From Alentia gelatinosa (lineage: Eukaryota; Annelida; Polychaeta; Phyllodocida; Polynoidae): a stretch of DNA of 64,000 nucleotides. The notes below the pieces were generated by a model that was not told the origin of the DNA, made no database searches, and saw only the letters and a list, made by a program, of their open reading frames with translations. The stretch is from contig OX465583.1 in assembly GCA_950022655.1 (NCBI GenBank), forward strand, positions 12,795,298 to 12,859,297, given 5' to 3'. The stretch's first letter is position 1, and each line of letters opens with the position of its first letter. A program made the position numbers and the translations under genes. This document shows positions 10,220-21,308 of the stretch, piece by piece.

Positions 10220-11745
10220 GCCGGCTTGATCCCCCAACACCAAACCTGGACGCTGAGTCCCACTGTATACCACTTCTGATACTAATGAATAAATGGTCAC
10301 AAATATCTAATCAGAGTAAGCCGCAGTGCTTCCTTTGTTTCATTCTCTATAATAGTATAAGGAATCCTGAGATTGTAAGTAGTAATCATTCTCTATATTG
10401 TTGATCATTAAATATTATCTGATGGGTGGGTATTAGTGCATATCAATTTCAGAATTAATATACAATATCAACACTTGACATATAATTATAAGTATCATTG
10501 TATATCTTCAAATACCAAACTAAGTTGGGAACTTTTGTTTGTTTGTTGGAGACATATACAAAATGTAACACCAGTCTCATCATTTAATGGGTAGTTTAAC
10601 GTCCAATTTGTTAAATTAGACTCAGATGGGAACTGAACAGTATGCGGGGTGTCAGCTTACGCAGGGTGTCCGTTAGGCAGGGCTCTACTGTATATATGTA
10701 CATGTATATATGTCTTATTCATCCTCTGTTACAAAGAACATCGACTGCAGGATACTCGCCTCAATGATGCTGCAGTGCCCTCTAAGGCAACGCGCGGAAC
10801 TTACCTACTGGATGTGTCTACGCATTAAGAACTCAGGATGTACTTACCTGAAAAAGAACAAGGAAGACATTAGTAAAGAGGACAGATTTTCACTTTATGT
10901 GTGTTGCGCAGTTATACTGAAGACATAAGTCACATATATATCCATGCACTTCTAGCACAAAAGGGAAAGCATACACTCTTTATGTGACTTTTACATAGAA
11001 GATCATATGTGCAAAGATGAATGTAACTGCCGTCAATTAAACTTAAATATATATATTCCTTAAATACAGAACTATATTGTTTATCCATGCTTTCAATTTC
11101 AATATTGTCTACTATGGGCACAATGCTAATATACAGGAACGTTTGTGATCTTTGTTAATTTGAATTTGACAATACAAATTAAACATATGAATAATTCATG
11201 TATCTGATATGTTTGGACAAAACAAATTAAACATATAAATGATTCACGTATCTGATATGACTGGACAAGACAAATTAAACATATAAATAATTCATGTATC
11301 TATTATGATCGGTCTCAATAGAAACAGAACCAATTTCGTGATGGATTTTATCACAGATATGTTTTGGGGGCTTTCCATGGAGAAATTCTAGCATCGTCTC
11401 AATATTATCTATAGATGGTAACAACTGATAACGGTAGTTGCCCCCTGACTACAGTGGCGCTATCCTACACTTTCCTGGCGAATGATAGCAGAACTAGCAA
11501 TCACTTTGTGCGTTATACAGCTATGTCTAAGTCACATATTCTTCAACGTGGGGCATGACTATACAGCAGCCTATGTCTAAGCCATAGCGCGCTCCCTTTG
11601 CCTTCGATCATCCTAAATCCTCTGTGATTTCCTGCCTCTATCCATCACAGCCTTATATCTATCTCCCGGTCCGCTTCCCCTGCCCCCCTCTCCTGTTCCA
11701 ATCAATCCCTCCACCCCACAGGTCCCTTCCACGAGCCGGCTGGGG
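10220..11745. other. No gene recognised; short repeat fragments
   Basis: AT-rich unique sequence. It contains a ~37-bp SINE-T tail fragment (10588-10624, GTAGTTTAACGTCCAATTTG), a GTGTCAGCTTACGCAGGGTG-type dispersed motif near 10640-10690, and three near-tandem copies of a ~60-bp AATTAAACATATRAATRATTC unit at 11170-11305. Confidence 0.5.
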
Positions 11746-11749
11746 TGGG

Positions 11750-12196
11750 ATTAGACTTGCTCAAGTCTTTGATTATGAACATTCATTAAATGATTAAAGA
11801 AAATCGGAATACAATTCATTATAGTATGTATCCTTCTCTGACTGGCCCATGAATCAAAGACTTGTCCACTCTGAACAGAATCTCCTGTTTATGACCCCAA
11901 GCCACTCCCTGTAACCCTATACCTCCCTCTACCCCTCCCCCCTCCAGTTCCCTGGCCGCCTGTGTTGTCATAGCAATATATTTCGCCTACTCCCTGACTA
12001 TGTCTCGATTGAGATCAAAGTGAGAGGGTATCAATCTCCCAGCAGATATCCTGACCAGTAGCCAGACCTCTGCTTGGGAAGTGTGGCACAAAATCACGCC
12101 AGTCTACGCGGCCGATTACGGATGAGACCAGTCTCTGTGTCACTCAGAAGGGGTGGAGGGGTAGGATACAGGGACTGAGGCCAGTCTAGGGTGGGA
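11750..12196. repeat. Dispersed ~450-bp repeat (AGACTTG...GCCAGTCTAG family)
   Basis: It matches 20850-21308 over most of its length: AGACTTGCTCAAGTCTTTGA, GACCCCAAGCCACTCCCTGT, CAAAGTGAGAGGGT, and a final CAGGGACTGAGGCCAGTCTA. A partial copy surrounds the HC element at 1710. No ORF or clear TIR was identified, so the class is unknown. Confidence 0.7.
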
Positions 12197-12506
12197 TCAG
12201 CTGGAGACGGTCGCCGGGAGGCCGGGAGATGATCCCCCGTGTCGGGCCCGCCTTGTCTACGACGGTATAAAGTCCACGGAGGTCCGAGACGGGACATATA
12301 CACGGGGAGTATGGGGTGAGGGTGGTCATCATCAGGGGACGGCTACTGCAGGGAAGGATCCCTGGGCTTTGAGTGCAGAGTGACCGGAGATGGGACCAGG
12401 ACGAGCAGCTCATGTCGAGTTGGGGAGCTCCTGACGAGGGAGCAACTCACTTCTATGTCGCCGAGTAGCTTACAGAAACGAGGAGGGTAAACTTCTGAGG
12501 TAGTGG

Positions 12507-13260
12507 ATGGGTTGGTTGTGGCGAGGAGTTTATGTATGACAGGACATATGTGTGGGGTGATGAGTTTGAGTGTGGTGGGCAGTTTGAGTGTGGTAAGCAG
12601 TTTAAGTGTACTGAACAATTATGAATGTGGTGGGCAGTTGAAGCGTGGTTGGGAGCTTGAGTGCGGTGGGCAGTTTAAATGTACTAGACAAGGTTGAGTG
12701 CGGAGGGCAGTTTAAATGTACTAGACAAGGTTGAGTGCGGTGGGCAGTTTAAATGTACTAGACAAGGTTGAAGTGTGGTGGGCAGTTGAAGTGTGGCGTG
12801 CATTTTAAATGTACTAGACAAGGTTGAAGTGTGGTGGGCAGTTGAAGTGTGGTGGGCAGTTTGAATGTCAGGACAAGGTTGGATGTGGTTTGTTTGGGTA
12901 GTTTAACTCCAATTTGTTCAATTAGACTTTTGGATGTGGTGGGCAGTTTAAATATACTGGGCAATGTTGAGTGTGTTGGGCAGTTTGAGAGTACTGTGCA
13001 ATGTTGGGTGTGGTGAGCAGTTTGAGTGTGGTGGGCAGTATGAGTGTACTGGGCAATGTTGAAGTGTGATGGGCAGTTTGAGTGTACTGGGCAGTTCAAA
13101 TGCACTGGGTTATGTTATATGTACTGGGCAAGGCTGAGTGTACTGGGCAATGTTGAATGTACTGGGCACTATTGAGTGTGGTGGGCAGTATGAAGTGTAG
13201 TGGGCAGTTTAAGTGTACTGCGCTATGTTAAATGTGGTGGGCAGTTTGTGTGCAATGAGT
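12507..13260. repeat. Degenerate minisatellite (GGTGGGCAGTTTGAGTGT type)
   Basis: Irregular repeats of GTGTGGTGGGCAGTTTGA and GTGTACTGGGCAATGTTGA run for about 750 bp with variable spacing of roughly 18-40 bp. A 41-bp SINE-T tail is inserted at 12889-12929. Open frames in this stretch reflect the repeat and are not treated as genes. Confidence 0.85.
12889..12929 (-). mobile_element. Ultra-short SINE-T tail insertion (41 bp)
   Basis: The insert reads TTTGTTTGGGTAGTTTAA then CTCCAATTTGTTCAATTAGA on the plus strand, which is only the 3' end of SINE-T in antisense. It is flanked by TTGGATGTGG at 12879-12888 and 12930-12939. The surrounding minisatellite contains similar motifs, so the direct repeat is slightly less convincing than at 15258-15303. 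Confidence 0.65.
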
Positions 13261-13673
13261 AGTTTTAGCATGGATGCAGCGTGGTTGGCTGTTTGTGGCG
13301 AGGCTCAGTCACTCGGCGGGAGACAGGACGTAGCTCCACTGACTGGCACTATGGGAGGCTCTGAGCAGGGATGGCCAGCCTGACGTTATGTACGACCCTC
13401 CTGAGGCAGGCGCTCAAATGGCGATGGGTCAGCCGGGCTATAGAAAACCCATAACCGTCGTGATAAATGCTCGCGGCTGGCCAAGGATGTATTGATTCGC
13501 TCGAGCAAAACTTCACTCATACCCAGTGCGTAAAGCGGTGCAATATTTATCATGTATGGTTGTTTATCAGCCTAAAAGACGACCGATTACACCTCAGCTC
13601 TATCACGGGCTTTCTGCAGTCTGCGTGAGGCGAATTTCCCTCCCTGTGTTAAGGAAGTAGTCTTTATCTCACC

Positions 13674-13955
13674 CCTGGTATTTTTGTCTCATAGGCTTAA
13701 CATTGGGAACTCGTTCGCCATGCTCCTGTGAGTATTGCAGTCTGTTCTTCATGGTCTATATGCTGTGTGGTGTCCATTCTTTTAGTGTATACAGGGGTGA
13801 GATAAATACAGAAAGCAACTCGTTTTGGCCAAAGTCGTTCTTCTACAACTCGTTTTAACGCTATGTAATATTCACTCTGCTTTCACCTTGTTCATATCAC
13901 TCCGCAACCAACTCGCAGAGAATGAGGACTTTGACCTAAACTTGTTTCTTCTTTA
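13674..13955 (+). mobile_element. HC element, subfamily C
   Basis: Starts TTATCTCACCCCTGG, carries CATAGGCTTAACATTGGG, and has the internal mirror CAGGGGTGAGATAA. The 3' hairpin has AACTCGTTTTGGCCAAAGTC and GACTTTGACCTAAACTTG arms with a GTAATATTCACTC apex. It ends GTTTCTTCTTTA. Other subfamily C copies: 30417, 45896, 47190, 56696 and 59591. Confidence 0.85.
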
Positions 13956-14139
13956 TTACTATATACCCATGCTGTATATGCTGTAAATACGCACCGTTTT
14001 GCCATATAACGTAAAAATACCTTATGGGGCAAAATACGGAACACTGTTCCGTACACCTTGACTAAAATATTAGTTGTCAGGACAAATTAAATAATTTTTT
14101 TTTATCAATTTCGGGTCTATAGTGAATATATAACGTTCT

Positions 14140-14233
14140 ACCATGCTTGTACAAGGTACAAACTTGATGAAAATTGACGATAAAATACGGAACTCCTCAA
14201 TTTTCATCCGGTTTGTACCTTGTACAGCATGGT
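14140..14233. repeat. Foldback, ~37-bp arms
   Basis: ACCATGCTTGTACAAGGTAC... and ...GTACCTTGTACAGCATGGT pair with few mismatches across a ~19-nt loop containing ATAAAATACGG. The arms include AATTTTCATC / GATGAAAATT. A single copy in the window. Foldback transposon remnant or transcribed hairpin cannot be distinguished. Confidence 0.7.
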
Positions 14234-14239
14234 CAGGAT

Positions 14240-15240
14240 GTTCTATATAAAGGCCACTTACGCAGCCGAAACGCTGTAACATTGTTCAAATAAAAAGCCA
14301 TCATCTAAACCGAATTGGGCAGCTGTTGAGTTGTACTTGTTTAAACCACTCAAGACTGTTCTATATAAATACGCATATCAGGGACAGTAAAGAACCGTCT
14401 TAAAGATGATATCCCATATTCATGGGCTAAACTCGGACTATTGTAACACCCTCTATGGAGATTAGTTCACGGGCGGCTGGTTGGTCATCTATCTCCGTGT
14501 GGGGTGTGATTAAATGATCCTCTGGTCTAACATCGTATGAATCATGGAGAAACTACTGGAGAGGAGGCGAGACGGGGTGCCTGCGGGCCACCCCTTACCT
14601 CTTCACAAATTACTCCCTGGAGCAGATACATATTCATCCCCAGGCCCTATACTAACGTACCAGGGTGTATTAGAGTAGTAACAAACATACCGCCATGGAA
14701 GAGCGCTAACATTTGGGCAGGATGGGCTGGACTATTGATTATATGTCTTTTATAACGAGTTCATGTATAGATATGATCACTATATATGTTGATTAAGATG
14801 TGAATTGTAAATGCAAAGCTACTATGGCATATCAGATAATTTACCTAAAGAATTTAAACCCATCTCAATTTCCCGGAATTTTGATATGATTATCTCCAGA
14901 TGTTGTAGAACCCATATCTAACCTAAGAATTGAGGGTCACAGTGCTTAAGTTTTTAATCTAGAGAATGATATTATGACAATAACAATAGAATATACACAC
15001 ATTTTAAAAGGTTTGATTTAGCATAGTAAACCCCATGTCATTTTCCTCAGACCTTCACAGATCATTGTAAATGTATTGTACTACAGATTTATGTTTTAAA
15101 AACTATAGGTCACCTTCCTTGTTTTTGAGTGAATTGAAGAAAACAATATTTTTCAGTACATTTCCTATATAAACTACCCAAATGAAAATGGGCCCATTTT
15201 ACATATTGGGTGTGGTCAAACAAGGCCAATGTTATATTCC
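14240..15240. other. No gene recognised
   Basis: Mostly AT-rich unique sequence. The 72-codon ORF at 14537-14755 has no recognisable motif. Confidence 0.4.
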
Positions 15241-15257
15241 ACTCATTTGGCATTAGA

Positions 15258-15303
15258 TTTTGTTTGAATGGGTACTCTGACGTCCAATTTGTTCAATTAA
15301 GAC
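15258..15303 (-). mobile_element. Ultra-short SINE-T tail insertion (46 bp) with 13-bp TSD
   Basis: The insert contains GACGTCCAATTTGTTCAATT, the 3' tail of SINE-T in antisense, and nothing else. It is flanked by a perfect 13-bp direct repeat, ATTTGGCATTAGA, at 15245-15257 and 15304-15316. The TSD length is typical of target-primed LINE-driven insertion, so this looks like extreme 5' truncation. Confidence 0.85.
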
Positions 15304-15316
15304 ATTTGGCATTAGA

Positions 15317-16040
15317 ATAAATTAGAATATATCACAACGAAAAAGTTTGGACCGATATTTGAAAATTACAATGCGGCGCCATTATGAATCGCATAGTATG
15401 CCTTTAATGTGTCAGAAAGTATGGCCTACCTCCATCTAGCTCGGAAACATAAGTACAATCTGCACACTTTAGATAGAATCCTTCCAATAAAAAGTACTAA
15501 TAAAGATTAACTGAATAAACCTAGGGGCACGACAGCTTTGTTAGATGTTCACACCTACTGTTACATTAAATAACAGCTGGATGGTATATACTACAATGTA
15601 ATCAGTAATCCTAACATTGTTGTGCTATAAGAAGAATTCAATAACAGCTAATCGATGTTGTTCTGCAACAGAACAGTTCAAGTTGTATATTTTCCTAGAC
15701 CTCAAAAATATAGAAGGCAAGACAAGTCAAGGATAGACATACGCAGACACCTTTTACAAAGGTATTCTTACAGACATAGGACACGTCCGTGGATAACATG
15801 GAAAGGTAATAGAAAGGGTTCGCTGATGCGATGCTAATGTTTTTGCAGAGAGGAAAAACTTTAAAGACCTTTTCCCAGATGATACAATAAACGCAGCAGC
15901 ATATCTTTATACACCTAGAATCCTTCTAACAGCGCAACATAATCTTCAACTGTCCATATCGACAATGTTTTCACGTCCCAAGATCCTATGGTATCCACAT
16001 CAGGGATAAATGTGCCTGTCTTGTGACATCCTATTTGTGT
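15317..16040. other. No gene recognised
   Basis: AT-rich unique sequence. A 60-codon ORF at 15655-15837 is at chance length and unrecognised. Confidence 0.4.
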
Positions 16041-16043
16041 AAT

Positions 16044-16200
16044 GTTGGTTTGGGTAGTTTAACGTCCAATATGTTCTATCAGACTTACTGTTTGATGGTG
16101 ATCGAATTTTTAAGATGGATTTAGGTAGAACTGCCACCCCTACACATTTACCGAGGTGAGAGATCTTTTACTTCCAACACCACACAGACATGGTGTTCTC
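16044..16200 (-). mobile_element. SINE-T, truncated copy
   Basis: The plus strand reads GGGTAGTTTAACGTCCAATA, then TTTAGGTAGAACTGCCACCC and CCGAGGTGAGAGATCTTTTA. It stops near CACACAGACATGGT, before the tRNA-like head. Confidence 0.75.
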
Positions 16201-16344
16201 TATGTTAGCGGCATGCTAAAATGCTAGACGAATGATTTTAGGCCAAAAATAAAAACCTTATCCCATCAACAAGTATTGACGTTTTTGTGTCCTGCTTTAT
16301 CATGAATCCAAATGTACTCAAATAACATTGAGCTTATTAATATA

Positions 16345-16602
16345 CAGGGATGTCAGATGGGGTAAGGACAAAAAGTGGAAACAAAAATTCTTGTGAAATT
16401 TACTGCCTCAGTGAGAAAACATGGAAAACACAACAGTGTTGGTTATGAAATGGCGATGACGGTCTTTGGGGAGGTTCAATCTCCTGTTTTATTGTCGTGG
16501 ATGAGGCTCAATTTATATTATCTTTGTTTTATGTAAGACTTTTTTTTTACATACTTAAGATTTAAAACAAGGATTACCTTGGAAAAGTGGAAAACTGGCA
16601 TT
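16345..16602. mobile_element. CAGGGATG-TIR MITE
   Basis: Left end CAGGGATGTCAGATGGGG, right end GTGGAAAACTGGCATTG (degraded). The internal GGGGAGGTTCAATCTCCTG and TATTATCTTTGTTTTATG match the family. Non-coding. Confidence 0.75.
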
Positions 16603-16801
16603 GTTTTTCATGGCAGCTAATATCTATTAGAGGGATTGGTTCCAAGCAAAGTTGTCCGTTAACGTGGGATGAAGGCTTACCCGAGGTGCCTCTTAGGCGG
16701 GGTTCTACTGTCTCGACGCTTTTGTGTCTTGCTTTATCATGAATCCCAATGTTATCAAATAACACTGATCTGAATAATATAATCTATATAATATACATTA
16801 T

Positions 16802-17083
16802 TTATCCTACCCCTAATAAAAAACGCCATAGGCTTAACATGGGATTTGTTTATTTCACGGGCGTGACATAAAGTGTTGTTTATGCCACTTCTTTCTGATA
16901 CTGAAAAAAATATGGAAACGGGGTAGGATAAAATCTAGACGCCACTAGTTTGAGTTTGAGCTTATTTATACCACTCATTTTGTTGGCTCCGTAATGTCAC
17001 TCGTCTTCGACTCGTGAAATTATGGAGCCAACAAAATGCGTGGAATAAAAAACTCAGACTCAAATTCGTGACGTCTCTTGATA
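16802..17083 (+). mobile_element. HC element, variant arms
   Basis: Starts TTATCCTACCCCTAATAA, with CCATAGGCTTAACATGGG and the mirror GGGGTAGGATAA. The hairpin arms (AGTTTGAGTTTGAGC / CTCAGACTCAAATT) differ from all other subfamilies, but the apex GTAATGTCACTCG...CGAGTCG...TGAAATTAT keeps the shared pattern. The exact 3' end is uncertain (near 17083-17087). It ends about 25 nt from the donor of the exon at 17117-17517, so it would lie just inside that intron. Confidence 0.8.
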
Positions 17084-17116
17084 TTATATACCACACACTT
17101 TGACCTTGGCACTCAC

Positions 17117-17517
17117 CCGTATAACCTTGGCGGGATGAAGCTCTCGTAACAAATACTCGTGCTCCAGCGGTACCTCTTGGGCCGGGCCTGGCGCGGCGGT
17201 TTGGCCGGCGGCTGACACCTGTGTGCCTCCTCTCCTCCCCCCTCCCCCTCCTCCTCGCACTCCTCCTGCACCTCCTCCTGCTCCTCCTCCGGCCCAACGT
17301 AGCACGCCGCGGCCGCTTCCTCCAGCTGGGACGGGCCTCTAGGCTCCTCCTCCTCCTGCTCCGGCTGCGGCAGCTCCAGGTGTGGATGTCTGATGTCCAG
17401 GTACTGGAGGCTCTGTACCTGTGGCGGGGGGTGCTCTGTGCGGGACGAGGCCTGGCCGAGCGACACCTCCGAGGCGCTGTGCCGGGCCAGCAGGGCCTTC
17501 CGCGCCCGGGCGAACAT
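17117..17517 (-). CDS. Candidate first coding exon, acidic/Pro-rich protein, unknown family
   Basis: The ATG at 17517-17515 follows an in-frame TGA 14 codons upstream (17559-17557), so translation plausibly starts here. The frame runs 133 codons plus 2 nt to ACGG|GTGAGT, a strong donor (GTGAGT = 17116-17111). Third codon positions are overwhelmingly G/C, unlike the surrounding DNA. The protein begins MFARARKALLARHSASEV, has two long Glu-rich blocks (about residues 54-61 and 75-97) and a basic/aromatic end (RPKRYRWSTSICYESF). No signal peptide or membrane segment is seen, and I do not recognise the family. The next exon is not identified; an HC element occupies the start of the putative intron. 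Frame choice is supported by codon bias but low-complexity GC-rich DNA keeps other frames open too. Confidence 0.5.
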
Positions 17518-17685
17518 GCTCCACGGCCCGGGCGGCGGGGTGGCCGGGCGGCCGGGTCAGGGGCGGGGTGGTGGTGGTGGTACCCGGGCCCAAAGCCCCC
17601 TCACCCTGTACTACTTACTCACTGCTTCCTCCACTGTTCAGTGGGCCCTGTATTACTTACTGGTTCCTGCACTGATCACTGAGGA

Positions 17686-17730
17686 TTGTTTGGGTTTGTT
17701 AACGTCCAATTTGTTCAAGTAGACTTACTT
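17686..17730 (-). mobile_element. SINE-T tail fragment
   Basis: TTGTTTGGGTTTGTTAACGT then CCAATTTGTTCAAGTAGACT: tail only. It lies at the left edge of the repeat continuing to 17992. Confidence 0.6.
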
Positions 17731-17992
17731 TGGTTTGTTTGGTTTTAATTTGTTTCGTTCCGTTGGCGTTTGCTTGGACCTCCGTGGTTGGATTTTTTTA
17801 AATGTTAGTTTACTTTACTAAAATTCGCATATCCTGTTGGAATAACAAGGTATGCTAACTGGTGGATCCAGGCATCTTACTCTTCTTGATTATATCTTAT
17901 CGAAAATCTTGAGGAAGTCAAGAATTTCTCTCTTGCCAGTGTTATGGAAAACACTGCGCATTCCTGTTGCATTAGTGAGTGAAGATCAGTGA
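17731..17992. repeat. Dispersed repeat (ATTCGCATATCCTGTTGGAA family), uninterrupted copy
   Basis: From about 17819 it reads AATTCGCATATCCTGTTGGA, ATAACAAGGTATGCTAACTG, GGATCCAGGCATCTTACTCT, and GAATTTCTCTCTTGCCAGTG. The same series occurs at 51183-51937 but there is split by a 567-bp LTR. This copy therefore supplies the empty target site for the LTR. A ~75-bp T-rich stretch (17731-17806) is extra relative to the other copy. Confidence 0.75.
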
Positions 17993-17999
17993 GGAGACA

Positions 18000-18306
18000 G
18001 AGGGCAGTGTAAATTACCCACCACTAGATCACTCTTCAAAACTGGTCAGCCGGGATACACATACAACGTACATCACTAAGCTTCCTCACCTTATTCCCCA
18101 ATAACAAGTACTATATTCTAAAAATGACCACTATCAAAGGTCTTCCGTATGTTAGGAAAACTTTTCAATACACTGGAACCAGATCTTTATCTGTAACCAG
18201 GGCAGTACCTTAAAATTTGGAAATAAAGTTTTAGTCGTAGGTTAAACTGAGGAGGCCACAACGTCACATACACCATGGGAGTATTCATATACACTATGGG
18301 AGTGTG
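18000..18306. other. No feature recognised
   Basis: Mixed-composition unique sequence. A short direct repeat, CACTATGGGAGT / CACCATGGGAGT, occurs at 18270-18305. Confidence 0.4.
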
Positions 18307-18776
18307 TCAGTTCAGGCTGCAGAGTATGCAGTGCACATCAGCAGTATCCCATGCATGACATAGGTACATTCCTCTAGGTCCTCGGTGGTTGTCCAAGTGA
18401 TACAGTACCTCCATCCCATCCTTAACGGCCATAGCGGGCCTGTACGCTCGTATGTTCATACATGCTCATACTGTGCCATGTTGACCTCCAAGTCATATGA
18501 AGATTCCACCCACTGGTTGTCCATTAAACACAAGCACATATTTCCATCGTGAGATCTGGTCCAGAGTGTGAAATGGCTTACAATGTACTCTCGCCGCGTC
18601 CCAGCTGGGTTATTTGACAGGCGTCTTAACCTCGTTTTGAACGAGCGCAACTCCCGGTAGGTGGCCGACACACAGGTGTCCCAAAATGCAACAGGCGGCG
18701 TTTTGAAATAAGACACATCGTCTGCAGAAATGGTTCCTAGTTTAGTACCAGCGATTAGTTCCTGTTTGTACCCGAT
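18307..18776 (-). pseudogene. Candidate decayed coding sequence with overlapping frames
   Basis: One minus frame is open from 18776 to a TGA at 18458-18456, about 106 codons, with a protein-like composition (YFKTPPVAFWDTC, LRSFKTRLRRLSN, HFTLWTRSHDGNMCLCLMD). Its stop overlaps an ATG (ATGA, 18459-18456) that opens a 50-codon frame ending at 18307 (KDGMEVLYHLDNHRGPRGMY, then CHAWDTADVHC). Upstream, a third frame also reads protein-like up to a T7 run on the minus strand near 18816-18822. This pattern suggests a coding sequence broken by small indels, or a compact overlapping arrangement. I do not recognise the family. Each frame alone is within chance length for a window this size, so confidence is limited. 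Confidence 0.28.
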
Positions 18777-18889
18777 TCAACGGAATGTGTGTCGCAGAGC
18801 TGAGTCACGGCCTCAAAAAAAGGCGGGAAACTGGAATGTCGTCTGCTTCCGGTTCATGATGCTCGTAGTGACACCTACCGGCAAATGAC

Positions 18890-20430
18890 CAAAGACAGGG
18901 ACTCTACAGTCACGGAGTAGGTATATCGTCATATAATAGCCGTGATTATTGTTGTCTTTTCTCCATTCCTTTGTGTGTTTTTTTGTCTTCTCACTCTAGG
19001 GACGGGACTGCTGGTGCCGCCCGGTACGAGGATGGAGGAGGTGGGACAGGCCGGTGGGTCGCCGGTAACAGATGGCAGGTCACAGGACAAACGATAAAGA
19101 CGAGACCGGAGCAAAGTTTACGCCATGGGAGTGAAATAATGATGTGTGCAGTTGGCATATTAGAGGGGAACTATGTTCCGGTGAGATAAAGTCAAAGTTA
19201 AGAGGTGAGGCTTGGAAATATTACTGCCCAAGGCCTTGGCCGCGAGCAGAAATTTTTCAAAGCCTTACCGAATTACTTTGAATATTTCTCTCCGGAAACT
19301 TGGTTTCCCTATTCCTATATACCTTCAAATGTGATTTTATAACGATAGTTAGCATTATCTGCTCACCCACCATCAAACCCAAAGCCAGATCCAACCTTAT
19401 CGAGTAACTAACACTCTATGTTTTCTCCCCACTACGCTTTTCATTTAATTTTGTAAGAGACGATCTGATTGGTCTAAATGTCAACCTTGGGTAGTATACG
19501 GCAACCTTGGGTAGTATACGGTATCAAAAGAGTGAGTAGTAAAATTGTAAAATGGCATTTTCAATGATTTCGAGCTATATGATAATAATAAGACATAATG
19601 AGTGTGTCTGAATTCCATCTGTTCCTCGATATTTTGATCGGATATATTCACCTTGTTCTTCAAACTCGGTGAATAGTTCCTACCAAAATATCTCTGAACA
19701 GATTCCATTCAGGCACACTCACCATGTCTCCATATATTACAGCACCGGTAATGTTTAGTAGATGGTGACTTGATAAGACATTTATTCATTTGCTAAAGCA
19801 ATCATGTCTCTGTGTCGTGGATACTTCTTTCACGGCGGTTATGGAAAGGATTTAACGAGTAAATGGATTTAGAATATATGTGACTCCAATAGGGGGAGTG
19901 TGGACCTTTGGGGGGTGGGCAGTACTAACTGCAAATACTGTTTTGATGTCATACTGTCATATTGTCTTGTTGTGTTTTGTCCTGTATGAAAATAAAGAAA
20001 ATGAAAAAATGGGGAGAAGAAATAATATTCCATGGGTGAGATGTGACACATGTATTTCGAAAATCTGTAGAAACAGGGTAGATTAATTTACCAGTGCATG
20101 ACAACCCTATATCATTTAGAAATGTATCTGTTTCTTTATGGCTGCTAGAATAGTTGTGTGTATATATCCTGTACAAGTTGAAAATAAAATATTCTCCACA
20201 ATAAAAAAAAAGAAGAATATATGTGACATTAAATACAGTGAAACTCGTTTAAGTTATTTGTAGGTATTCAGGTGATGTGCAATTGATAAAAATATCTTAA
20301 ATTTGTAACCTGTGCCTCCTATAACAAGACAAAAGCATATCAGAAAGGTTTCTGTTGATACCTTCAAGTAGAGTACATATGTACTCAATTTTTTTATTTC
20401 AACATTTACACATGTATATCTTCAATATAC
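18890..20430. other. No gene recognised; contains one foldback
   Basis: Unique sequence apart from the foldback at 19600-19720 and a perfect 20-bp tandem pair (CAACCTTGGGTAGTATACGG) at 19482-19521. ORFs of 60-75 codons lack motifs. Confidence 0.4.
19600..19720. repeat. Foldback, ~53-bp imperfect arms
   Basis: GAGTGTGTCTGAATTCCATC...ATATATTCACC pairs with GGTGAATAGTTCC...GATTCCATTCAGGCACACTC at roughly 80% over a 15-nt loop. No second copy was noticed. It shares no motif with the HC apex. Confidence 0.65.
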
Positions 20431-20592
20431 CTTTGGGGCCATCGATAAAGTACGTACACACTGAGGGGGTGGGGGTGGGTTAAAAAAACATTAGGAAATG
20501 ACTTATTTGTTCTATTGCTTACAAGATTGGGAGTGGGGGTGGGGTGGGGCCGAAATTTCAGAAATTCTGCGTACATACCATATGAATGACCC
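20431..20592. mobile_element. GGGGCCATCC-TIR MITE
   Basis: Left end GGGGCCATCGATAAAGTACG, right end CATATGAATGACCCCT, core TTGTTCTATTGCTTACAAGA. Opposite orientation to the 1254 copy. Confidence 0.75.
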
Positions 20593-20849
20593 CTTATCTG
20601 AAATTGCATTTGCCAATGTCGCCAAACAGTCTGAACATTGCGAATGTGTGGCAAATCCTCCGCTGTAACCCGAAACGGTGATTTACCGAAACCTAATAGG
20701 CACATGTACGAGGATGTGGGACGCTGAGTGTTGACATGCACGGCCACGCCTCCTACTGGCAAAACAAAGCACCACGCCGTCCCCTGGTGTCAACAGAAGA
20801 ACGTGGACATCCACTCTGATGGCAGTGTGGGTCACGTAGGTGTAGATAT

Positions 20850-21308
20850 AGACTTGCTCAAGTCTTTGATTATGAACATTCATTAAATGATTAATCACAA
20901 TCAGAATAAAGTTCATTAAAGTATGTATCCTTCTCTGACTGGCCCATGAATCAAAGACTTGTCCACTATGATCCAAATCTCCTGTTTATGGCCCCAAGCC
21001 ACTCCCTGTAACCCTATACTTCCTCCTAGCCCTTCCCCCTCCCCTCCTCCAGTTCCCTGGCCGCCTGTGTTACCATAGCAATAAATTTAGCCTAACCCTG
21101 CATTTGACCTGATTAGGATCAAAGTGAGAGGGTGTCAATCTCCCATCAGATATCTGACAAGTTGCCATGATATCTGTATGGAGAGTGTTGGAAATACTGG
21201 CGCTATACAGCGCGAGAAATCTAACACTATTACGGATTGTACCAGTCCCTGTATCCCAGAGAGGAGAGTAGACAGAGGATGCAGGGACAAGAGCCAGTCT
21301 AGTGTAGA
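20850..21308. repeat. Dispersed ~460-bp repeat (AGACTTG...GCCAGTCTAG family), full copy
   Basis: Fullest copy of the family at 11750. It runs from AGACTTGCTCAAGTCTTTGA to AAGAGCCAGTCTAG and contains GTACCAGTCCCTGTATCCCA, the stretch that resumes after the HC element at 1979. Confidence 0.7.

Noticed and set aside
8668..10404. Ladder of ~65-codon ORFs with near-identical peptides
   Set aside because: They are one 79-bp minisatellite read in three frames in turn. Each frame stops within every third unit, and no splice or start logic fits.
11640..11665. miR-2 family-like ATCACAGCC motif
   Set aside because: Only a short seed-like match, and no hairpin could be drawn around it.
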